Origin: Apteryx mantelli
Lineage: Eukaryota; Chordata; Aves; Apterygiformes; Apterygidae
DNA: 64,000 bases
NCBI RefSeq assembly: GCF_036417845.1
Contig: NC_089991.1
Coordinates: 13,795,001 to 13,859,000, forward strand
Direction: 5' to 3'
The notes below the pieces were generated by a model. It was not told where the DNA came from. It saw nothing but the letters and a program-made list of their open reading frames with translations, and did no database searches. The translations under genes were made by a program, and so were the position numbers. Position 1 is the stretch's first letter. Each line of letters opens with the position of its first letter. Shown in pieces: positions 25,980-36,900 of this stretch.

Positions 25980-28900
25980 TTGCTTGGTTAAATGTTAACC
26001 ATTGCTGGCAGTCAGCTGTTAGGGATTTTGTGGCATATTGTACTTGTCCTTAAGAGTTAACATTTCTAGTTTTGACAAAGCAGACATGGAGAACAGAGTA
26101 CGATGTTGGATTGATTTTAGCTACTTAAAAAAAAGCTATTTGTTGAAAAGCAAGTGTTCAGATCTATTTAGTAATATCTGCTATAACTTTCTGGAGTTAG
26201 ATAAGTAGGCCTCCTTACCAAACTAAAACTAATTCTGCAATTTATGATAAATACCCTGTTTGAATTAAAAATTATGAGTGAAATTTTGACCTCATTGGCA
26301 GAACACATACAAGTTTTCATTGGCAGGGAGGTAATGTTTTCAATACATGTATGTTAATTGTGGCCAAAGAATAGCCTCTTTGATAGTTTTCTACTTTTAT
26401 TATTTTATCTTTTCTTTTCCCAACTTCTTATCTCTCCAAGTTGTTATTTTGAAGAAGAAAAAGTAATTACTTGGCAAGCAAATACTTATTCCCTTTAATG
26501 GGCCTGTTAAAGATAAAGATAAATATGTAGTGCATATTTTTCTGGGAGTGAGGACATATGTCACAATTATTGTTATATTGCTTTTATTTTGGAGCTCTAA
26601 AGTAAGCCAAAATATGACACCAAATATGTTGCTGCAGCAAGTCATTAGTTAAATGCTTGTTTTGTTCTGCGTGGGAGAATGTTATCTGGCTGCATTCCAG
26701 AAAGTATTGATGTTCATTAGCTTGTTCCCATTCATGTGATGAAGTGCCTCACATTGAGGACATCAACAGTGCTGAAAAAATTGCAGGTGGGCTAACTAAA
26801 AAACAAGTTTTCATGCAACCATATATATCTGGGAAGACTGTACAAGCCAAGATATGTATTGATGTCATCAAGAGTGGGAATTCTGACCTCTTAGTGATCC
26901 TAGTTCACATTTCTATGTAACCCAGTTCACAGGCTCCTTCATTTTTATTGTGTGTGGGTGGTTAGGGTTGTCCACCCATGTGCAATTACTGGATCAAACT
27001 TTAAAGTCTTGCTCAATAGAAGAGTTGAGAATGAAGTGATGTATTTCTTAAGGAATAAAACTGTGCCAAAGTATTTGAGTATTTGCCTGGAGGAAGGTGA
27101 GTTTCCCAGCTTCCACACCTTAAGAAAGATCAAAGGACCCTTTCTGTAAAATTGCAAGTATCAAGCTGGGACAGATCCCAGTTGCAAGTTTCATATGTTA
27201 CTTTATAAAGTTAAAAAAACAATCTGCAGAGGCTAGAGCTAATTTTTTTTATTCTTCTTATCTTCTGGTACTTTTAAGATAAATTACAAGGGTGTGATAC
27301 CTACTATTGTGCAACTAGCATGTGAATCCTTTTGACTTACTTACTTAGTTTGATACCATTTATATATGACTGGATTCTTCCTTTACAGATGTATGCGAAA
27401 TATGTATTAACAGCTTAACACTGAGCATTGAATGAATTGAACAGTGAGCACTGAATAGGACTTATTTTAAATTGCCTTCTATTTTGTATTTTAAAATGTA
27501 ATTTTCAGGCATTCAGCACTTTTACGTTCTGTCACACTGAAGTCAGTCAAACTGAAATGTTTGAGGAGAGGTTTATTTTAAGGTTGTGTTATGTCTCAGA
27601 ACGAGGTTAGAGGAAATGCATTGATTTGCCCTGTGTTTAAAATATTTTGACTTTTGTAAAGGAGAAACTGTAACTTATGGAAAGGGAGAAAGGATGTTTT
27701 TATAGTCAACATGGAAGGAGGGGTGGATGAGGAGCATATGGGCCTGAGCTCTTCATACACATTCTTTCACAGAACTCCTAATTAAACCTAAGCCTTTTTT
27801 ACCCTTTTACTGTTAGCAAGTGCCTGCTTACCCATCTCTAATGGCTGATGTACACAGAGATAGCAGACTTCTACTGCAACCTATTAGTGCCTCGTTTAGT
27901 ACATCAACTATTTGTAAAGCATTCTTTAAGATGAGGAGCACCCACAGAAAGCCCTGGAGGGAATTAGTCAGTCTCTGTTTAGTGCAGATTTAGGGAGGTG
28001 TGGTAGGTAAAACCTAAAGGCGCATGCTGAATGAATATGAATAGAAAGCTGGGAAGAGGTGCCACCCTGAGAATGGTGGATCACTGAGTAAGACTGAGGT
28101 TTGGTAGAAGATGTGTTATGTGACTGTGTATTTTAGACTGTCATATGATAGAGGCCTCAGGAATAAACATAATTCTGTCGTGATTTTATTTCTGAAGCCT
28201 TGATTTTGCAGTCTTTAGTTCTTTCAGGACAACTTTATGCATTGTACAAACTCATTGAGTCTACACATGGTGGAACTGGTAAGAAGATCTCCAGATTAAT
28301 TTCAGTATAAGGAGAGGAATTGAGAAGTATGAGGATTAACTGACAAATCACCTATTATTTTCTCCAGCGGATACAGGAAAGGATCTCCAATATATGGAGC
28401 CACTGAGTGAATATTCATGGTGTGATATTAACACCTCTTTTACAGATTGGATAATTTCTCAGACATGGGAGACTGACAATTTCTAGAGCAGATATTCAGA
28501 GGTGCTGGATCCATACAAGCCCCAGGAAATGGGGAATTAAGGAATGAGGCCAATTTTGTGTCTGAGAGGAGCTTTTGTGCAATGAACTTGTTTTTTGCAG
28601 AAGAAATGGCAGTTTCAAGCTGTGCTTTGTTACTTTTCTGAAGAATCTTAGACAATGAATTTCCTCACTACCAGCTCCTCACTGCCTCATGATCTATGTC
28701 AGGATAGCTTCCTGTAGGGAGGTTTGATTCACCTCATGGGATCATGGCACTGAAAGCATATGCCCCTAAAGATAATACATCAGTCTTGTTTTTGTCTGGA
28801 TACTCGTGAATTTAGCCTGAGAATCACTAAGAGTGAAAACGAGGCTGAATCAAAGTTAGACATTTGTCATTGGTTTCAAAGGTGTTGAGATTTGACCCCA

Positions 28901-30084
28901 GAGAGCTGAAGAACAGGAAGGTCCCGCTAATTCTGAACACTGTACCAACAGTATTAGAGAGAAACCTCAAAGACCTCAAAATATAGACTAGCCTGGTTTC
29001 AGTTGTAAAATTCCTGAACCAGGAAGGCTAATGAACTTCATTGTACTCTTAGATTTCAAGAGAAAGAGCCACTTCTCAGTCTACACGAAAGAGTTTGGAA
29101 GAGGCTGCTGACTAACAGACATCACTTTGAAGTGTTGTCCTGTACAGTTTTACAGGCCATGAGTCTGGTAACACAGTCAATTTGTATAGGAAAAGTTAAT
29201 ACTCCTCCCTACAGATTGCCTCAGAAGTAGTATATAGTATTCTGGTAGTTAGGTAACATGTGCTATTAACCATTCATACTAAAAGACTACAAGAAAACCA
29301 AATCTTTTTTTCATAAGTATTTATTAATTTATTTGTAGAGCAAGCGGATCATGAATTAAATTGCATTTACAGCAGAAATAAGATGTGTACTCTTAATATT
29401 AAGAAATACTATCAGCACTTGTAGCTAGATTATCAACAGTTTTCTGAAATATCAGATACTTCCTACATTTCAATGTTTAAATATCTTAAATCACCACCCA
29501 TTACTGAGACTGGAAAAAAATGAAGCATGGTCACAATGGAAGACTTTTTGATTCCAGTGATTCTACATCAGAATTTAAGGCCTAAATCCTCAAAGATATT
29601 TGAAAGTATTAGGCCCTCCTGAAAGCTGGAATTTAAGTGTTTGCAGAAAGTGTAGGCTCCAACACATGCTTCTGCCTCTTTCCAGACCTGGGGACTTACA
29701 CTGTAAGCAGTTCAGAACTAGGCCTTTCGCTTTTTTCCTAAGGTTCAGTGAAGACACCTAGCTCACCTTGAGGCACTACAGAAGTAATTTCAAAATAAAC
29801 TATAAAAATCTGTATTCTAAGACTCTCTAAATCTTAAACAGATGCTTAACATCCACGTAGAAAACCAGTTAGTAATATGTCTCTGAAATATCAGATATAC
29901 TGCAGTCAAACTTTTAAATAATTTAAGCTGCCTTTGGTTTCAGTTGCAGATTCCTGGCTACCTGTGGTCTGTGGTTGTGCCTGTGGCATGGGAGGTCTGA
30001 ATGAATTTTTTTGCAAGAAAACTCCACTACAAGTGATGAACTGGGTACGCATGGGTTACTGAATAAAAGTCCTCTAATGATCAC
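25980..30084. other. Intergenic DNA downstream of IL12B
   Basis: No gene recognised. AT-rich with short open frames only. Two AATAAA hexamers on the minus strand (29320-29325 and 29328-29333) could serve as distal polyadenylation signals for IL12B. Confidence 0.55.
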
Positions 30085-30104
30085 AAGCATGAAAGAAAAG
30101 GAGT

Positions 30105-30110
30105 TTTATT
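30105..30110 (-). terminator. IL12B: Probable IL12B polyadenylation signal
   Basis: TTTATT on plus is AATAAA on minus, 878 nt past the IL12B stop. T/GT-rich sequence follows on the minus strand, so cleavage near 30085 is expected. This gives a 3' UTR of about 0.9 kb. Further AATAAA hexamers at 29320-29333 could give a longer isoform. Confidence 0.6.
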
Positions 30111-30525
30111 TAGGAGATGTGATATTCAGCTATTGGCTCCCATTTTCTTTCATGTTGATGAGAGGTGGCCACAGGACTTTTTAACAACAGCTTTGGTGTG
30201 AGTGAATACAAGCACCTCAAAGCTATGTCCACACCAGCACTCCTGTTGCCTCCACTGTAGCTTGGGTCCCACTGCAAGCACAGGACTTTAAAAGTGTTTG
30301 GTTTCTCATGCAACAACCATTTGCCGTGTCCACCAGCTGGACATCGACATGAGTTAGGCAAAGACAGCTAACAAAATGCAGCAGCTAACATTTCTAGGGC
30401 CCTGGGCTTGCAATTCCTTCTTCTGCAAAGATATTCGCTGTCACACTGGCAGATGAAGATGGCCCTGATACATGATACATGGCTGCTTCATGCAGGCAAG
30501 ACTTTCTATGCTGATACATTTCAAC

Positions 30526-30702
30526 AAAATAAATAATAATAAATAATTAAATAATAAAACTGTTCTTTTAATAAGTTAAATATAAAATAAGTTACTTTCC
30601 ATATAAATTAACACATGAAACATTTCAACTAGTAACTGCCAACATCTGACATTGCAATGTTCATCTCAAATAAATAATAAATAAATAAATAAATAAATAA
30701 AT
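30526..30702 (-). promoter_or_regulatory. IL12B: IL12B 3' UTR AU-rich element
   Basis: On the minus (sense) strand this block has at least ten ATTTA pentamers. Seven of them lie in the stretch 30671-30702, of which six overlap in a (TTTA)n run; the others are scattered over 30526-30570. Dense overlapping ATTTA is the class II mRNA-instability element of cytokine transcripts, bound by proteins such as TTP/ZFP36. The position, 290-460 nt after the stop codon, fits. The same run is a tetranucleotide microsatellite, so its length may vary. Confidence 0.75.
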
Positions 30703-30987
30703 GCAATATAATAATATGCAGAACCTACAATAATAGCTGTCAGCAATGTATCAAAAATGTTTCTACTATACATGTTAATATAACATGATGTATGACAGAA
30801 GAGTTATTCAAATCTGGGGAATTTAAAAGAGCTGCCAGAATCAGCATCATATTAATTTATCACAAAAAAAGTATGTCATGGCTTCTTAATAATCTCAAAT
30901 GCAGATTTTCTCCCAATTATTCTTATTTACTTCTGCAAATTCATTCCTGCTTTCTTAAGGAGCACTGTGCCGTTCTCCTAGAATCTC

Positions 30988-33900
30988 TTACTGGTGTCTG
31001 TAAAATAAGAGAAAGGAAGTTCATAGGAGAATTAAAGAATTATCTTCATTTTCCGCAGACACAGATTTTTACTCCACTTATCAATTAAAGCTATGCTGGT
31101 CTGAGTCATCTAGTGAAATACCACCACTCAATTTCTATAAAGGACTCAAGCGGATAATGTAAGGCTCTGAAGTTCCCATGTCTTCTGGGGATTATGGGGT
31201 TCACCTTCAACTAATGAGAGTTAGGCACCTGTCTTGCTATGGCCCTTTTGAAAATTTCCTTCAGTATACATTTGCATCTAAAAGTGCCCCATACCAGTGA
31301 AGATCTGATCCACAGAACAATGTGATCTCATTTGAATTGTTTCTATAGAGTTACATTTACAATTTTTCAACAGTGTTACTCAGGAGACTTGGAGGTCAGA
31401 GAGATTTGCATCTGTGTCTAGCTTGAAAAAAAATAGAATGAAAAAATGAAGAGAGAAAGATAAAAATCAGCATAATTCTTTTTGGTGTTGATCTGAAATA
31501 GGCTAATTCCAGTTTTCCTACTTAAAAAATGTCCTGACCTGGAATGATAGGTAGATATGAATTTGGAGTTGACAGGGAATGCTAATCAGTTCTAATCAGA
31601 AAGAGATTGTTTTTTTTCTGAAAACAGCCATTCCTAAGACTAGCAGAACCAGTTAATGGTGTGTGTATGTGCGCGCGCGCATGTGCACGTGTGTATGTAT
31701 GTGTCTCTTTCTCTCTCTTTCTTATTTTACTGGTAAAAATTAACTGCATGTGACTTGCCTGCTGTATTTGGACCTTCAGCATTGGTTCATAAGCTATCCA
31801 TAACCAGAAAGGATAGAAAGCAGCATTGGTTAACACTAGTAACAGCCAAATGCACTTTTATTTCTTGAAGATAATTTTATAAATGCCTAGTTAGGCAGAA
31901 CACTTCAAATTACTAACCATATCCATGAACCCCCATCTGTTGTTTCCTCTCCCATTTAAATGGATTCTAATTGTTTCCTCACATTTTTTCTGTCAAGAAA
32001 ATCTTATTTTAGACAGCCCAATACAGCCACATTTGCTTACAAATCTGTATTCTCTTACAGATATTTCATGAAAAAGTGTTCAGGAGCAAAAACTGGTCCA
32101 GAGGAAATGTGAAATAGTGTAAGAAGTTCATAGACTCCTCACTCTTCTATATAAGGAATCAGCTTTGCTTCTCCAACAAAAAGGTTCTTTAAGTCTTACC
32201 TGCAAAGTGAGGACCACTCACTCCAGGAGGAGCTATAGTAGCGATCGCGAGCCTGCACGGAGATCTTGTCTTTTGGGCCAGCCCTTGGAATCTGAATATG
32301 CTGCTCATCAACCTCGTGAACCTACAAACAGAGCGCAGGTCTTTCAGTGGATTGTAAGGGTCAAGCAGAACATACAAGGAAGTGCCAGATACATGCAACA
32401 AGCATAGGTAACTCAAAAAACACTGGTAGTCTGTTGTTTTGAAAGCACCAGTCTGCTCCCACAGTTATCAAAGTCATGAGGAACTGTGAGAACCTCAGCC
32501 TCTGTAGAAACAAACTAGAAAGTCCACTTTCCATTGAAGTTAGTAATGCAGTGATCCTAACTCAAAACTGAAACTGTATCATTAAACAAAGGGTTTATTT
32601 TTTTATCAGGGTTTTCCTTTTTAGTTCTTTTCCCAAAGTGGGATCCCCAATAGAGAGAAGTCCGTGATTTTCAGTATCCATGAGATTTCCACTGAGGACT
32701 TGTGACTGGTACAAGAAGCACTCCTAAAACTGGCCAATTTCTCTAGTTAAGGGATCAAAAACAACCTCACTAAATTCAAGGAGTCAGCACTGGGGGAATG
32801 GCCCCATCTGCTGGTACAAGCTTGCTTTTTTTTTTTGCATAGAAAAATGCATCCTCTAATGTTGTTGGTTTAATCAGTTGACAGTATGGAATGATCATAT
32901 ATATCAATTTATTTTTCTGGTTGCTGGACCAAGGAAGAGTAGCACTGCAGTTAAGGCCTTGCACTGTGATCAGTTGGTTCATGTACTTCTTTCCAGTTCT
33001 GCAGTTGACTTCTTTGTCAACCTAGGCAAATCACTAGAATGCTGTTTTGTGTTGTTTAATGTACTCAGGAGCATTAGCAATACATTTTGTGATTTAAGGC
33101 TAATACTGATTAATAATGTTTAGTTAACAATTAACTAATAATTGGGAAGTGAATGGCAAAGGCTGGAGTCTCCACCAGTCTCCACGGAAATGCTACCAAA
33201 TGAATCATTAATTCCCTATTTGACTGTTCACCTATAAAGAAAATCTGAGCTAGCCAGGTACAAACAACATACAAGGAACTCAGTGCAACAGATCTTAGAC
33301 TTCTTGATTTGGAAATCGGGATTTTCCCAAATTAGGACCCACGCAACCCCACATATGAATTAGTAGAGACTTTTCTCACACTAGCATGGGTATGCAACAC
33401 TCCTGGTTACATCAGGGTTGCATCCACCCCAGAGTGTGTTGTTTGGGCCTTGTAGCTCATTGAACTGGGAGGAAGGTTGTTTTCTTTCAAGACAGAATCT
33501 TACCACATTTGGGGCTTGGCACCTTCTTTTTTATTCTAGTCCATGGGTCTTGCGTACTAAGCTTACATTATTTATACTGTTTGTTAAAGCAAGAAAAGCT
33601 CATTTTGAATGCTGTACCTCTGGCTTGCCTTTGTGTCTCTTTGTACTTTCAACTTTGACCCTGAAAGTCAAAGGGAAGTAGGACTTTGGTGTGCTCCAAG
33701 TTTTTGGATATGTCCAGGTCACTGTTCCATTTTTGGCCACATACTGACATTGCGGTGGGTCAGGTTTTACTGCAAGAGAAAATATAGAAGGAATTAAGTC
33801 TCATTAGCAGCATGATATCAGATGTTGGTGTCCTATTGTTGATAGTTTAATAAGAATAAGCTGTGGGAGCCTCCATTAGATTAAGACAGGAGTATGTATA

Positions 33901-36900
33901 ATGTATAAGATCTGTGTTTCACATGGAAAATTAACCACACTCCCAGAGCCTTTTTTTTTTTTTTTTTTTTTTTGCCTGGAGGGTTGCAGAGGGCTTTGTC
34001 AGAACAGAGGTCCATCTTCAAACCCTGCTGACTGTTAGGACATTTAGCAAAGCATCTGTTTCTTTAGGATGCTGCCTCCTTTTCCTGTGCCCTGTGGCAT
34101 CATGGTCACAGTTATTCTTATTCCTGTCAGTTTGTATTAGCCTGTCATGGATGTCCATCTGCAAGAATGGATCAGGAGTGAAGAACACATAGCATTAACC
34201 ATTATCTGAGTCACTGGTAAGTCTGCAGTTCCCAGAGAAGAGCCTGCTCAGTTGTTGGTAGTTCTGTGACTGGGAGACCACATGCCCCTTCCCAAGCATG
34301 TCCCTCTCATAGAGAATGCTATAGAAACTTCTGGGAGATCTGGGGGGGAGAGACTAGGAGGTCACAAGCTATGGAGATCTTGCTTCTTCACTTCCTCATA
34401 CACTTCCGGACTGCTGCTATGATTTGTTTTCCCCTGTTCCTGTAACTGGGGGCTTGATACAGATTTACAGTAGAATAGGGCAGGGATTCCCAAGCTTAGT
34501 TTGGTTAGTTACCATTGTTAGTTCCACTCTCAGCAACAACAAGAATAAAGCTAAGACTAAATCATGATTTCTGGTGTACGCACTGATATCTCTGATGAAG
34601 AAGCTGCTGGTATAGTTCTCATATTCCACCTCATCGATGACCTCCAGGAACATCTCAATTGGCTGGTGCTCTTCAGCGAATGAACAGTAGTTCTCTTTCT
34701 GGCACTGGGCTGTGTATTTAATCACTGAGTTATCAGTGTGAGCCACAGGGCTGCTGCAGGTTACATCTTGAGGGCTGAATACAGAACAGAAGATGGTATT
34801 GGAAATGCTGTTTTGTTCTGAGAATTTTTGTTGTCACAAAGATATCATGTAGTTGGTAAGATAATGTTTTGGTGCTGCCTGAATCATTCTATGGCTTCAC
34901 TTTAACCACTGTAAAAACAGTCCAGTGGGCATTCTTACATTTTCAAAGCTTGATAAAAAGACCTGTCCCCCATAGCAGAAGGAGTTTGTGTTTAAACCTA
35001 AAACAGGATATGTCCTTTTCTTCTTTATTACCACTGTTCCATGACAAGCTCTGGTATCTAACTTTGTTCCTCAGCCCTTTCCATAACCTTGCTGGAATAA
35101 ATGAGGCAAGGTTAAAATGCATCCATTGAGAAACAAATAATAAAAGACAACTATAAAGTGCTACCTGAATCTGGCTCTATTTTTGCATTCAGCGAAATAA
35201 AACACTTCGCAGCTATTTCCTCTTTAACTAAATGAAATGATCTCTGCCTGAGTACTCCATGTTTTGGAGAAACCCCTAGGAGTAGTGGGAGGTAGGAAAT
35301 CCCCACAAGGTTCCCCTCACATATTTCCCTCGCAGGTTTCTGCAGTGTCCCTCAACTGAGACTTGTCAGTGGACATGTGGCTTTTGCAGTGGGTGCAGCC
35401 TCCTACTCCTTTAGTGCCACTGGATCTGCTGAGAAGGGACTCAATGCTATGATTGTTTCTACTTTTGGCTCAACTTCCTCTCTCTCCCCTGCATGAACAG
35501 TTTTTGCTATTGCTTAAGTTACTCTGTGGCTGTACTGTAGCAGCTGTAACAATCCAGTGGGGGTTGTTCCATTGTCAAATCTTTATTAATTCCTGAGCAA
35601 TTTCCATGCCCTCATTAGTGAAGTAGGTCCCTGTGATGACCCCAAACCCTTCTGCACATGTTCAGACTCTTGGAGTGGGATTCTTCCCCTTCTTTATGTT
35701 CTCAGTTGGCAACCCACAATCCAGGATCTCCTCCACAGAGTAATACCGAAGGCTACTTTGGCCTTATTACGAAGTGGCTAAGGAAAGTACAAGCTTTTAC
35801 CCTTTTAGACTTCTGATTGTGAACTTCACATTTGGACTCTCATTTTCTGTCATCCATGAACATATGAAAATTCCAGAGTAATTCTTTGCCTCACATTTTA
35901 AAAATGTCCTGTTTGGCTCTAGATGGAAAAAGAAAGAAAACAATTTATTTATTTATTTATTTATTTGCCAAGATAAGTCCAAGCAGAGAGAACATAGTAA
36001 TTCAGCAGACTCCCGTCCACTTTGGCAGATAGTGGGTATACAGGCAGACACAATCTCATGCTACCCATTGAACAGCCATTTCTAGTTAAAAAGCCATATA
36101 ACCACATTTAGTGGCTGAAAGCTGGTCTACATAGCACCACATTAACCACATCTACATGGCTGTTGGTAGGAGCTAGCATGTACCCAAGCTGTTGCAGATG
36201 GCTAATGAAGCCTGTCGTTAAAAGACTTATGTAGACATAGAGATTGTATCTTTCACAGAGAAACATTGCAGCAAACAAAGCAAGTCAGTTGCTTCCTCAC
36301 CAGAAAAGCAGTAGGGATGTATTGATGTTATTCCATAATTTTTATACCAGTCTAATCATTCCTACCATCACTCCATCCTATGGGTCTGGAGAGTCCTTAA
36401 TTAATCCCAATGACAACACATTCCCATTTTTCTCATCAGATGCACCATACACACAAGAAGAGTCATCATTTGCCCTTCACTGTCAATAAAGTAATTGAAG
36501 AGGACCCATTTTAAAGTGTATATTTCTCATGCAGTTCTCCAGAGAGCTCCCTTTGGTCTGCAATGTGTAAAGCTGAACAAAATACATCACAACATCCTAT
36601 GACCTTACCTTTAAAACTTTTCAGAATTGACCTCATCATTTGCCCATTTGAGTCTATTTTAGTTATGAGGAAAAAATCATAGCTGATGATTTCATGGGTA
36701 TCAGCTGTCAGACAGGTGTAGTTGCCAGCATCTGGGAACTCTTTCACTTCAGCAATCAGTGTCTTTCCAGTTCCTTTCACTTCTGTGCCCTTTTTCCAGT
36801 AAACTGACAGTGCTTCATCAGATGTGTTACAGGTGAGCTCCACTTTTGTAGCTGGTGTCTCATCACTCCACTCAGATTCTATGACGTATACTGGACATTG

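Larger units (their letters stand above)
30085..30997 (-). other. IL12B: IL12B exon 8 (last codons and 3' UTR)
   Basis: The acceptor CTTTCTCTTATTTTACAG is strong. The exon adds R(split)-H-Q and TAA (stop at 30990-30988), then a 3' UTR with the AU-rich block and a polyadenylation signal. The 3' end is inferred from the hexamer at 30105-30110. Confidence 0.75.

Noticed and set aside
33605-33631. GC-AG splice donor for IL12B exon 6
   Set aside because: It would join to exon 7 in the wrong phase and give an immediate stop (GGT TCA CGA GGT TGA). The nearby GT donor keeps frame.
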